From Pelagibacteraceae bacterium (GTDB taxonomy: Bacteria > Pseudomonadota > Alphaproteobacteria > HIMB59 > GCA-002718135), in NCBI GenBank assembly GCA_002718135.1, contig PBDN01000008.1:1-18379 (forward strand): DNA of 18,379 bases. Reading direction: 5' to 3'. Made by a program: the position numbers and the translations under genes. Below the pieces are notes generated by a model that was given only the letters and a program-made list of their open reading frames with translations, searched no databases and was not told where the DNA came from. Below are positions 1 to 7,962 of this stretch, piece by piece. Position 1 is the first letter of the stretch, and every line of letters begins with the position of its first letter.

Positions 1-81
1 GTTAAATTATTTAAGCATAAATAGTATCTAGAGTCTCGAGCAGATTTTATAAAAATTAAATAAATTCAATTACAGATTGTA

Positions 82-1038
82 TTAATTAATTATATTTTTT
101 GATTTTCCTGTTTTAAAGAACTCATCAATATTTGTAATTGCGAGATCGGCCATAGCTGTCCTGGTTTTTTTTGTAGCACTACCAAGATGGGGTAATATAA
201 ATGCTGTTGGTTGATTAAGATAACCTGGGTGAATTTTTGGCTCACCTTTATAAACGTCCAGGCCTATAGCATAAATTTTTCTATTTGTAAGAGCTTGAAC
301 CATTGCCTCATCCTCGATCATATCTCCTCTGGCTACATTGGTAATGATAGCTCCTGTTGGAAAATATTCTAGCGTTTCTTTATTAATAATATCTTTAGTT
401 TCCTGAGTGGCAGGACAACAAATTGATAATATATCAGAAACAGAAAATAAACTTTTTATACTATCATGAAATATTGCACCATCTTCAAGTTCTGGACTTA
501 GTTTTGATCTATTTCTATAGTGTATCTTCATTCCAAAGCTTTTTGCTATTTTAGCTAAAGCTCTACCTATTCTTCCCATTCCTAAAATACCAAGTCTTGA
601 ACCAGTAAGTTGCTTTCCGATTAAAAAATCTGCTGACCACTTCCAATTTTCTTTTTTAGCGTAATCAATACCCTCATTTGCTCTTCTGCATGATCCAAGT
701 ATTAGTAACATAGCTATTTCTGCAGTCGCATCAGTTAGAACATCGGGTGTATTGGTTACTGCTATATTTTTTTTTTTTGCAACTTCATAGTTGATATTAC
801 CAAAACCAACTGCAAAATTTGATATTATCTTTATAGATGGAGGAAGACTATTGATTACTTTTTCATCAATTTTATCTGTGAGCGAACTGAGAATTCCATC
901 ACAACCCTGACTTAATTCAATTAATTTTTTCTGGGAATAAATTTCATCATTTAAATTTAGTTTTACATCAAATAATTTGCTTGCTCTCTCCTCGTTTGAC
1001 CGAAGTAGTTTTCGAGTAATCAAAATTTTTTTTTTCAT
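82..1038 (-). CDS. 2-hydroxyacid dehydrogenase, probable NADP-type glyoxylate/hydroxypyruvate reductase
   Basis: This 318-residue protein is a D-isomer-specific 2-hydroxyacid dehydrogenase, most like the glyoxylate/hydroxypyruvate reductase (GyaR/GhrB/GHPR) branch. The Rossmann glycine motif GMGRIG is at residues 153-158. The family catalytic triad is visible as Arg237 (NVARGD), Glu266 (KGEP) and His284 (HLGSAT). The end of the second beta strand reads YRNRSK (174-179), with Arg rather than an acidic residue, which suggests NADP(H) over NAD(H); this is inference. The expected reaction is reversible reduction of glyoxylate to glycolate or hydroxypyruvate to glycerate in the cytoplasm. The ATG overlaps the glcF stop (ATGA, 1035-1038), so translation is probably coupled, and the gene closes the glycolate oxidase run. 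Its coding strand has A-runs at the start codon (10 nt) and at codons 88-91 (12 nt). Other 2-hydroxyacid substrates are possible. Confidence 0.9.
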   Translation of the reverse strand: MKKKILITRKLLRSNEERASKLFDVKLNLNDEIYSQKKLIELSQGCDGILSSLTDKIDEKVINSLPPSIKIISNFAVGFGNINYEVAKKKNIAVTNTPDVLTDATAEIAMLLILGSCRRANEGIDYAKKENWKWSADFLIGKQLTGSRLGILGMGRIGRALAKIAKSFGMKIHYRNRSKLSPELEDGAIFHDSIKSLFSVSDILSICCPATQETKDIINKETLEYFPTGAIITNVARGDMIEDEAMVQALTNRKIYAIGLDVYKGEPKIHPGYLNQPTAFILPHLGSATKKTRTAMADLAITNIDEFFKTGKSKNIIN

Positions 1039-2336
1039 ATATTTCCTAAACTTTTTGGTTTAGGTCCACCAGTATACCAATCTACTAGCTCAACAGTGTG
1101 TAAGATAGGAATGTTTGTTCCATTTGCAATTTGCATAATACATCCAATATTACCGGTTGAAATAAAATCAGGTTTAATTTTATTTATGTTTTCAACTTTT
1201 TGATTTAGTAAACGTTTTGCTATATCTGATTGCAGAATATTATAAGTTCCAGCAGATCCACAACATATATGTCCATCGGGTATATTTAAAATTTTATTTC
1301 CTGTCTTTTCAAGTAAATCAATTGGCTGTTTATGGACTTTTTGACCGTGTTGCATCGAACATGCTGAATGGTAAGCTATATTATATTTTTTTAATGCTTT
1401 ATCTTTTTTAAATGAAAGTTTTAGGTTTTGATCTAAAAACTCAGATACATCTTTAGTAAGTTCTGATATTTTTTTAGCCTTCTTTTTAAATTCTTTGTCT
1501 TCCCTAAAAACAAAGCCATAGTCTTTTAGTGTTGTTCCGCATCCCGATGTATTTGATATTATTGCATCTAATCCATTTTTTAAATATTCGTCATACCACA
1601 TATTAATATTTTTCTTAAATGTGTCTTTAGCTAATTCCTCTTTTCCAAGATGATGGTTTAAAGAGCCACAACATTCTATTTCTGGCATTGTAATAACCTC
1701 AACTCCGTGTCGCGTTAAAACTCTTATTGTTGACTCATTTATTTGAGGGGATACTACTCTTTGAACACATCCTATAAGTAGAGCTACTCTTGCGGTTGGT
1801 CTTTTTCTTTCGGCTTTATATACTTTTTGAAATTTCAAAGTTTTTCCGTAAATTTTTTTTGGAGCAACTTCAAGCATACTTTTCATTTTTTTTGGCAATA
1901 AAAACTTGAATATCTTTCCTAATTTGGCAAATAAAATTAAAAATTTAAAAATTTTTGGTTTAGGTATAGTTTTTGATAGAAAATCTCTAAATATTTTTTC
2001 AAAAAAGGGTCTTTTGTATTTTTTTTCTACATAGTTTCTTCCATGGTCAATCAAATGCATATAATTTACTCCTGAAGGGCAAGTGGTCATACAAGAATAA
2101 CATGATAGACACTTGTCAATATGTGAAACTACTTTTTTTGTAGGTGTTTTTTTGTTCTCTATCATATCTTTGATAAGATAAATTCGACCACGTGGTCCGT
2201 CTAATTCGTCGCCAAGAAGATTAAAAGTTGGACATGTTGCATTGCACATTCCACAGTGCACACATTTTCTTAATATTTTTTCTGAAGACTTATTGTCTTT
2301 ATTTTTTAATTGATCTTCTGTAAAATTTGTTTGCAT
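1035..2336 (-). CDS. glcF: Glycolate oxidase iron-sulfur subunit GlcF
   Basis: GlcF is the electron-transfer subunit of membrane-associated glycolate dehydrogenase GlcDEF, passing electrons from the flavin subunits to the respiratory chain. The 433-residue protein has two 4Fe-4S ferredoxin motifs, with cysteines at 25/28/31/35 (CVHCGMCNATCP) and 76/79/82/86 (CLSCYSCMTTCP). Two later cysteine-rich CCG modules follow, around the motifs CCGSLNHHLG and CCGSAGTYN. This is the standard GlcF/LutA-type architecture, slightly longer than the E. coli protein. The start ATG directly follows the glcE stop with no gap, and the stop overlaps the next gene's start by 4 bp. The two ferredoxin and two CCG motifs appear intact, so the protein should be functional. 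Confidence 0.96.
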   Translation of the reverse strand: MQTNFTEDQLKNKDNKSSEKILRKCVHCGMCNATCPTFNLLGDELDGPRGRIYLIKDMIENKKTPTKKVVSHIDKCLSCYSCMTTCPSGVNYMHLIDHGRNYVEKKYKRPFFEKIFRDFLSKTIPKPKIFKFLILFAKLGKIFKFLLPKKMKSMLEVAPKKIYGKTLKFQKVYKAERKRPTARVALLIGCVQRVVSPQINESTIRVLTRHGVEVITMPEIECCGSLNHHLGKEELAKDTFKKNINMWYDEYLKNGLDAIISNTSGCGTTLKDYGFVFREDKEFKKKAKKISELTKDVSEFLDQNLKLSFKKDKALKKYNIAYHSACSMQHGQKVHKQPIDLLEKTGNKILNIPDGHICCGSAGTYNILQSDIAKRLLNQKVENINKIKPDFISTGNIGCIMQIANGTNIPILHTVELVDWYTGGPKPKSLGNI

Positions 2337-3593
2337 TTAAATACCTGTATACATTTTGCCCGGATTAAAAATTCTTTTCGGATCAAAACTTTTTTTTATA
2401 TTTTGTGAAATCTTAAATTTAATTGGGTCAATAGTAAATATTTCTGATGAAGATTTTATGTTTTCCTTTAGCTTTATCACTGTAATATAACCATTTGCTT
2501 CTAGGATTCTTTGTCTCAATTGATCAATTTTTTGGCTTGATAGGTAGTCTAGCTCAATCCAAATTAAAGAGCCTCCCCAATCAATAAAATAGTTTGGGTG
2601 AAAAATTTTCATTCTATTAATTAAATTCAATGTCTCTGATGGAGGAACTATTGCCCTTAAAATATTACTCTTTTTTTTTGAAAAAACCTTTAAAGATCTA
2701 GTCTCCTCCCAAAAAATTTCAGATTGAGTACTATCAAGAACTGCCAATTTTTTATCCTTCAGAGATAGTTCATCAATTAAATTTTCTATTCTTTGCTTTG
2801 TTGATGTTTTACTTCCCTCTACCCTTATTGCTGTTATTGATCCAGTGTATGTTAAGTCGTTAAATACAAAACTATTTCGGAAATTTTCAGGATAGAATAC
2901 TGCCCCTGAAGGATCGTTTGGTGATGATATCGCTGAACCCATGATTGCTATTCCATGTTCTAAAGGTAATCCGCTTATGATTATTGTTTTTGAATCAGGA
3001 TCTAATGGTAATACTTTTAAAGTTATCTCTGTTAAAGTGATTAAAGTTCCAAATGACCCTGTTATTAATTTTGATAAATCATAACCTGTTACGTTTTTCA
3101 CGACAGTGCCTCCAGATTTAATTTTTTCACCTTTGCCATTAAATCCTTTAAATCCCAGAATGTGATCTCTGGCACTTCCAACTTTAAACCTTCTTGCTCC
3201 TGAGAAATTACATGACAAAGTTCCTCCTATAGTTCCTTCGTTGGAATTATTTTCAAATATCTCAGAAAAATTTATTGGCTCAAATGCAAGATGCTGATTA
3301 TTTTTTTTTAATAAATCTTTTATGATTTTAAGAGGTGTTCCTGCTTTAACTGTAATATAAAGTTCTTCAGGTTTGTAATCTATAACACCTGAATATTTTG
3401 ACATTTTTAAGGTTTTAGCACATTGTAGTTTTTTTCCGATATTTTGCTTTGTTTGGTCTCCTACAATTTCTATCGGTAAATTTTTTTTATAACAGTATTT
3501 TATTATCTGTTGAATATCACTTTCGTTATCGGGTTCAAATTTTTCAACATTAAAATCTAGGGATGTCTGAGAATTTTGATTTTTCTCTTCCAT
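2337..3593 (-). CDS. glcE: Glycolate oxidase FAD-binding subunit GlcE
   Basis: GlcE is the second flavoprotein-like subunit of glycolate dehydrogenase GlcDEF. It has an FAD-binding type 4 (PCMH) fold with recognisable pieces: EELYITVKAGTPL, GTIGGTLSCNFSGARR, GSARDHILGFKG, VVKNVTGYDLSKLITGSFGT and a C-terminal FNPGKMY. The ATG at 3593 (418 residues) is preferred, because a purine-rich AGGAAGGAAG lies 11-13 nt upstream. A GTG at 3620 would add nine residues (427) but has no clear ribosome binding site. With the ATG start the gene overlaps the end of glcD by 44 nt in another frame. The protein is longer than E. coli GlcE (about 350 residues), with the extra length in the N-terminal half and the middle. 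Assignment as GlcE rather than GlcD rests on its shorter length, its position and the missing HAGDGNLHP segment. Confidence 0.93.
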   Translation of the reverse strand: MEEKNQNSQTSLDFNVEKFEPDNESDIQQIIKYCYKKNLPIEIVGDQTKQNIGKKLQCAKTLKMSKYSGVIDYKPEELYITVKAGTPLKIIKDLLKKNNQHLAFEPINFSEIFENNSNEGTIGGTLSCNFSGARRFKVGSARDHILGFKGFNGKGEKIKSGGTVVKNVTGYDLSKLITGSFGTLITLTEITLKVLPLDPDSKTIIISGLPLEHGIAIMGSAISSPNDPSGAVFYPENFRNSFVFNDLTYTGSITAIRVEGSKTSTKQRIENLIDELSLKDKKLAVLDSTQSEIFWEETRSLKVFSKKKSNILRAIVPPSETLNLINRMKIFHPNYFIDWGGSLIWIELDYLSSQKIDQLRQRILEANGYITVIKLKENIKSSSEIFTIDPIKFKISQNIKKSFDPKRIFNPGKMYTGI

Positions 3594-5049
3594 GAATATG
3601 TAATCTTCCTTCCTCAGCACATTTTCTTAAAATTGGATAAACTTTACCTGGATTTAAAAGAGAACTAGGATCTAAAGAATTTTTAATATTAATTTGTTGT
3701 TGAATGTCATTATTGTTAAACATTTCACACATTAGCTCTCTTTTTTCAATTCCTATTCCGTGTTCACCAGATAAAACTCCACCATGTTTCACGCATAACT
3801 TCAAAATATCTTCACCAAATTTTTCTGTTTTATTTAATGAAGTTTCATCATTAGCATCAAACATAATTATTGGATGAAGATTTCCATCACCAGCATGAAA
3901 AGCATTTGCGACTGGTAATTTGTATTTTTTTGATAGTTTGGTAATTTCTCTAAGTACTTTTGCAAGTTTACTTCTAGGAATTGTTCCATCAACACAATAA
4001 TAATCTGGCGCCATTTCCCCACAAGCTGGAAATGCTGCTTTTCTTCCTGACCAGAATTTAGATCTATCTTCGTCTGATTTACTCGTTTTAACACTTGAGC
4101 AATTATTTAGTTTGCAGATTTCTCCAACTTTTTTAATTAACTCATCTACTTCAGATTTTGTTCCGTCTAATTCTACAATTAACATCGCTTCGGCTTCTAA
4201 AGGATAACCTGCTTTTGAAAAATTATTAGTTGCTTCAAGTAAAACTTTGTCCATAATTTCCATGCCTGCAGGTATTATTCCATTTGAAATAATTTTCATT
4301 ACAGAATTTCCTGCATCTTCGATCGACGGAAAACCAAGAAGCATAGCTTTTACTGTGTCAGGTTTTTTTAATATTTTTACTGTTACCTCGGTTATCACGC
4401 AAAGCAAACCCTCAGATCCAGTAATAAGTCCTAATAAATCATAACCTGGAGAGTCAAATACCTTGCCACCAATTTTTGTGATAGTACCATCCATTAGTAC
4501 TGCTTCGACTCCCAAAATATTATTTGTTGTAGTTCCATATTTGAGTGAGTGAACGCCACCAGAATTTTCTGCAACATTTCCACCGATTGAACAAGCCATC
4601 TGACTTGACGGATCAGGAGCATAATAAAAACCTTTATCTTGAACTGCGTGAGTAATGGATAGATTTGTTACTCCAGGCTGAGCTACGACACATCTATTTG
4701 TAAAATCTATTTCTTTAATTTTATTAAATTTTCCAAGTCCTAATAAAATACAGTCTGCTAATGGTAAAGCACTTCCTGCTAATCCAGTGCCTGCTCCACG
4801 AGGAACAACTTTAATTTTATTTTTATTGCAATAAGATAAAATTTTACTAACTTCCTGAGTAGTTTCAGGAAGAACCACTAACATTGGTGTTTGCTTGTAA
4901 GCGGCTAAACCATCTGTCTCATACGGTTTCAATTCTTCATTTTCAGATAAAATATTTTGTCTTTTTGTTAAATCTGAAAGGTCCCTTAGTATTTTGTCCT
5001 TATTTTTTAATGTTTGCCTGTCAATTCTAGGCATTTTTAATGTACTCAT
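3550..5049 (-). CDS. glcD: Glycolate oxidase catalytic FAD subunit GlcD
   Basis: GlcD is the main flavin subunit that oxidises glycolate (and probably D-lactate or similar D-2-hydroxyacids) to glyoxylate. The 499-residue length equals that of E. coli GlcD. The FAD-binding type 4 domain spans about 55-230, with PRGAGTGLAGSALP at 83-96 and SIGGNVAENSGG at 154-165. The FAD-oxidase C-terminal domain contains FHAGDGNLHP (His385 and His392, expected metal or substrate ligands) and the SGEHGIGIEKRE motif. The C-terminus keeps the GlcD-typical CAEEGR...IPRF tail, which shows that the overlap with glcE is genuine and not an overextended frame. It is separated from the upstream aminotransferase gene by 44 bp, the widest gap in this metabolic block, which holds a promoter-like sequence. 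Confidence 0.97.
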   Translation of the reverse strand: MSTLKMPRIDRQTLKNKDKILRDLSDLTKRQNILSENEELKPYETDGLAAYKQTPMLVVLPETTQEVSKILSYCNKNKIKVVPRGAGTGLAGSALPLADCILLGLGKFNKIKEIDFTNRCVVAQPGVTNLSITHAVQDKGFYYAPDPSSQMACSIGGNVAENSGGVHSLKYGTTTNNILGVEAVLMDGTITKIGGKVFDSPGYDLLGLITGSEGLLCVITEVTVKILKKPDTVKAMLLGFPSIEDAGNSVMKIISNGIIPAGMEIMDKVLLEATNNFSKAGYPLEAEAMLIVELDGTKSEVDELIKKVGEICKLNNCSSVKTSKSDEDRSKFWSGRKAAFPACGEMAPDYYCVDGTIPRSKLAKVLREITKLSKKYKLPVANAFHAGDGNLHPIIMFDANDETSLNKTEKFGEDILKLCVKHGGVLSGEHGIGIEKRELMCEMFNNNDIQQQINIKNSLDPSSLLNPGKVYPILRKCAEEGRLHIHGREKSKFSDIPRF

Positions 5050-5057
5050 AATCTCAT

Positions 5058-5084
5058 TCTATATTTTTAAATTAATCTTGTCAA
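5058..5084 (-). promoter_or_regulatory. Promoter-like sequence upstream of glcD
   Basis: On the minus strand, a perfect TTGACA (5084-5079) is followed after 15 nt by TATAGA (5063-5058), in the only sizeable gap of the glyoxylate block. The spacer is 2 nt shorter than the sigma-70 optimum, and transcription would begin within a few bases of the glcD ATG, giving an almost leaderless mRNA. In such AT-rich DNA this could be chance. If real, it would let glcDEF and the reductase gene be transcribed apart from the upstream genes. Confidence 0.3.
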
Positions 5085-5093
5085 AAATTTTAT

Positions 5094-6254
5094 TTAAAGA
5101 ATTTTTTTAATTTTGTCCAATGCTTGTGAAATATTGTCACTAGAGGCTGCAAAGCTAAATCTTACGTAGTCTTTACAGGTGTGGCCGAAAGCAGTGCCTG
5201 GTACAATTGCAACGCCTGCTTCATGCATGCATTTTTTAGCGAACTCAGATCCATTCATGCCTGTGCCAATTACTTTGGGAAATGCGTAGAAAGCACCCCC
5301 TGGAAGGCTACACTTAACTCCTGGTAAATTATTGAGACCTTCATGGATCAATTTTCTTCTTATTGAAAATTTTCTCATCATTTCATTAATTGAGTCATCT
5401 GGTCCATCCAAAGCTGCAATACCAGCAAATTGAGCTGCAGCATTAACACATGAAACACTATTTATCACAAGTTTATTTACGTGCTCAACCAAATGTTCAG
5501 GCCAGAAGCTCCATCCTAATCTCCAACCAGTCATTGAATATGCTTTACTCCAACCCTCTAAAACTATTAGCCTATCTCTTAAATCTGGATAGTTAAAGAA
5601 TGATGGCATTTCTTTATCATCAAATATTTGTCGACTGTAAATCTCATCACTTAAGATAGTTACATGTTTATATTTTTTTAATCCATCAGCTAATTTATCA
5701 ATTTCTTTTCTGTCAACAAAACTTCCTGTTGGATTATTTGGATTTATTAAAACCAATAATCTTGTCTTATCTGTTATCAAAGAAAGAATTTTATCTGCAC
5801 TAAACTTTAAATCTTTGTCTTCAGTTAAATCATATTTCACTGAAGTTGAGCCTGTGTAGTTGATCATCGACTCGTAAATTGGAAAGGCTGGTGTTGGATG
5901 AATGATTTCTGCTCCTGGTTCACCAAAACATTGAATAGCATATGTCATTGTAGGTTTTCCACCAGGCATTATTAATATCCTTTCCGAGCTAACATCTGTA
6001 TTGTAACGTTTTTTAATCCATCTTGTTACAGCTTGCCTACATTCAAGAATTCCATTTGACATCACGTATCCATGATGACCATCATCTAATGCTTTTTTTG
6101 CAGCATCTACAATATGTTTTGGAGTTTTAAAATCAGGTTGACCTAAACCTAAATGAATCATCTCTTTACCTTGGGCTTCAAGTTTTTTTGCTTCTGCTAA
6201 AATACTAAAAGCTGTTTCTGTTCCCAATCTATCTAAATTTTTTGCTAATTTCAT
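5094..6254 (-). CDS. PLP-dependent aminotransferase, aspartate aminotransferase (class I/II) type
   Basis: This is a fold-type I aminotransferase of the AspC/AspB-like class I/II family, 386 residues, complete. Visible active-site elements are NPNNPTG (171-177, Asn174), SDEIYS (202-207, Asp203 and Tyr206 contacting PLP), the PLP-binding Lys237 in GWSKAYSMTGW, and Arg365 (YVRFSFAA), expected to bind the substrate alpha-carboxylate. It would transfer amino groups between amino acids and 2-oxoacids in the cytoplasm; aspartate/2-oxoglutarate is the family default. Its position between an alpha-hydroxyacid dehydrogenase gene and glcD suggests glyoxylate as an acceptor, giving glycine, but substrate range cannot be read from sequence. 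The ATG overlaps the upstream stop (6251-6254, ATGA), indicating translational coupling to the LldD-type gene. Confidence 0.92.
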   Translation of the reverse strand: MKLAKNLDRLGTETAFSILAEAKKLEAQGKEMIHLGLGQPDFKTPKHIVDAAKKALDDGHHGYVMSNGILECRQAVTRWIKKRYNTDVSSERILIMPGGKPTMTYAIQCFGEPGAEIIHPTPAFPIYESMINYTGSTSVKYDLTEDKDLKFSADKILSLITDKTRLLVLINPNNPTGSFVDRKEIDKLADGLKKYKHVTILSDEIYSRQIFDDKEMPSFFNYPDLRDRLIVLEGWSKAYSMTGWRLGWSFWPEHLVEHVNKLVINSVSCVNAAAQFAGIAALDGPDDSINEMMRKFSIRRKLIHEGLNNLPGVKCSLPGGAFYAFPKVIGTGMNGSEFAKKCMHEAGVAIVPGTAFGHTCKDYVRFSFAASSDNISQALDKIKKIL

Positions 6255-7402
6255 AATCTGAAAGCTATATTTTTTTTATTTAACTCACTTATATTTTTAC
6301 ATCCTAACAATATCATGTCACGTCTAATTTCATCATGCATTCTTTGCAACATAGCTTCAACTCCTTTCTGTCCTCCAGCGCCCAAAGCAAATAAAAAACC
6401 TTTTCCGAAACTACATGCTGTTGCTCCAAGAGACAAGGCTTTAAGCACATGTGTCCCTCGTCTTATTCCACCGTCTAATATAATTTCTAGTTTTCCACCA
6501 ACAGCATCTGCTATTGCTGGTAATTGATCAAATGGGGATCTTGAACCGTCAAGTTGTCTTCCACCATGATTAGACAACATTATTGCAGAAGCTCCGATAT
6601 CAACAGATCGCTTTGCATCTTCTACAGACATAACTCCTTTAATTGCAAATGGGCCGCCCCATCTTTTGATGCAATATTCAGCATCCTTCCAACTCATTGC
6701 AGGATCGTATTGTTCGTTAATATACTCCATAACTCCTTTAGCAATACTGCTTCCTTTTTTTGTAAAGTGAGCGACATTTGCAAGTTTAAACTTTTCATGA
6801 GCCAAATAATTCAATGACCATCTAGGATGTAAAGCAAAGCTCATCAGACTTTTTAAAGTAAGTTTAGGAGGAGTAGTAAAACCCCATCTATGATCTCTTT
6901 CTCGATTACCTGCAACTACTGTGTCTACTGTCAAACACATTGCATTGAAACCCGATCTTTTACATCTATCAATTAAATTATCAGTTAAACCTTGATCTTT
7001 GTGAATGTATAATTGAAACAATTTTGGACCTCCTGATATGTTTGCAATTTCCTCTATAGAGGAAGTTGCCATTGTTGACATGCTATAGAACGTTCCGAAC
7101 TTTTCTGCAGCTCGTGCGCTAGCTTTGTCTCCGTCATGATGATAAAGCCTCTGCATTGCGGTTGGTGACAAAAATAAAGGCATTTTAATTTTTTTTCCAA
7201 AAACCTCTGTGGTCATATCTGGCTCTCCAACGCTCGCTAAGATACTAGGTACTAAGTCACAACTTGAAAATGCCTCTGTGTTTCTTTTTAAAGTTGTTTC
7301 ATCGTCTGAGCCGCCATCAATATAATGGAATATAGGTCCGGGTAAATTCTTTTTGGCTAGTTTTCTAAAGTCAGCAAAATTATAACAATCTTTAAGATTC
7401 AT
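6251..7402 (-). CDS. lldD: FMN-dependent alpha-hydroxyacid dehydrogenase (LldD / glycolate oxidase family)
   Basis: This 383-residue TIM-barrel flavoprotein oxidises an L-2-hydroxyacid to the 2-oxoacid. The family active-site set is complete by alignment from memory with spinach glycolate oxidase: Tyr27, Tyr132 (QLYIH), Asp160 and Arg167, Lys255 (FAIKG), and the catalytic base His279 with Arg282 in SNHGGRQLDG. The phosphate-binding region is DGGIRRG (310-316). The FMN-site segment LSPTAMQ (78-84) looks more like plant glycolate oxidase than E. coli LldD. The likely substrate is therefore L-lactate or glycolate, with electrons going to quinone, cytochrome c or oxygen. It overlaps the aminotransferase by 4 bp and lies 19 bp after the acyloxyacyl hydrolase gene. 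The symbol reflects the usual family name and not a proven substrate. Confidence 0.9.
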   Translation of the reverse strand: MNLKDCYNFADFRKLAKKNLPGPIFHYIDGGSDDETTLKRNTEAFSSCDLVPSILASVGEPDMTTEVFGKKIKMPLFLSPTAMQRLYHHDGDKASARAAEKFGTFYSMSTMATSSIEEIANISGGPKLFQLYIHKDQGLTDNLIDRCKRSGFNAMCLTVDTVVAGNRERDHRWGFTTPPKLTLKSLMSFALHPRWSLNYLAHEKFKLANVAHFTKKGSSIAKGVMEYINEQYDPAMSWKDAEYCIKRWGGPFAIKGVMSVEDAKRSVDIGASAIMLSNHGGRQLDGSRSPFDQLPAIADAVGGKLEIILDGGIRRGTHVLKALSLGATACSFGKGFLFALGAGGQKGVEAMLQRMHDEIRRDMILLGCKNISELNKKNIAFRL

Positions 7403-7421
7403 TTATACGTTTTTCTAAATT

Positions 7422-7922
7422 TTAAAATTTTTTAAGAAAGTTGAATGAATAACTATTAGCTCCAGGATTTTTATCACCTAAACTTGCGTTTGAAACGTGA
7501 TTATATGCCATCCCAAAATTTGTTGTTTCTCCAAGATCCATAGAAAGTTGAACTTCACTTTTGAACTCTAGACCATGTCCTAAATCTTTACCATCACCCT
7601 GATTGTAATACCCAGGTGTAAAACTTGGGGTAATGTTTATCAAACCTATTGAATAATTTGTTTCTATACCAGAGTATAGATAAACAGCGTTGTCAGCAGT
7701 AATCATGGCTCCAGTAATGGGAGACATTTCTCCTAAAAAGGTATCTCTATATAAATTGGAGTTTTGGTGTTGCACACCAAATAATTGTGACTTAGCGCCT
7801 TCATCACTAAAGTCAAACATTCCAGTATAAAACTTTAAACCAGATTTTTTATCTTCAGCAAAAGAGTTGCTGCTTAAAATACACAATATTATTACTTTTA
7901 AAATTAATGATTTTATTTTCAT
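7422..7922 (-). CDS. Acyloxyacyl hydrolase family protein (PagL-like lipid A 3-O-deacylase)
   Basis: This small predicted outer-membrane beta-barrel protein (166 residues) has a signal peptide (about 1-22, cleavage after SNSFA). The C-terminal half resembles PagL, with the signature NHVSNASLGDKNPG holding the expected catalytic His142 and Ser144, and it ends in an aromatic Phe as is usual for outer-membrane barrels. PagL enzymes remove the 3-O-linked acyl chain from lipid A. The Glu of the P. aeruginosa PagL triad aligns here with Asn156, which leaves activity uncertain. The ATG at 7922 is preferred because it starts a clean signal peptide; an upstream TTG at 7952 would add ten residues. It lies 40 bp after ccmH and 19 bp before the LldD-type gene, on the same strand. 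A non-enzymatic outer-membrane protein remains possible. Confidence 0.78.
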   Translation of the reverse strand: MKIKSLILKVIILCILSSNSFAEDKKSGLKFYTGMFDFSDEGAKSQLFGVQHQNSNLYRDTFLGEMSPITGAMITADNAVYLYSGIETNYSIGLINITPSFTPGYYNQGDGKDLGHGLEFKSEVQLSMDLGETTNFGMAYNHVSNASLGDKNPGANSYSFNFLKKF

Positions 7923-7962
7923 TTTAAAAAAAATACATTTTATAATAATCAATGTACATACT

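Noticed and set aside
1..24. Possible C-terminus of a plus-strand gene (VKLFKHK then stop) at the left edge
   Set aside because: Seven codons are too few to support a gene; the 81-bp edge gap shows no other clear feature.
1217..1411. Plus-strand open frame opposite glcF
   Set aside because: It lies wholly antisense within a well-conserved glcF coding region, has low complexity and shows no family features.
3867..4094. Minus-strand alternative frame within glcD
   Set aside because: Glutamine/isoleucine-rich shadow of the glcD frame, which carries the conserved HAGDGNLHP region at the same place.
5050..5093. Glycine riboswitch upstream of glcD, considered because SAR11 uses glycine riboswitches
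   Set aside because: The gap is only 44 bp and lacks the conserved aptamer cores; there is no space for one.
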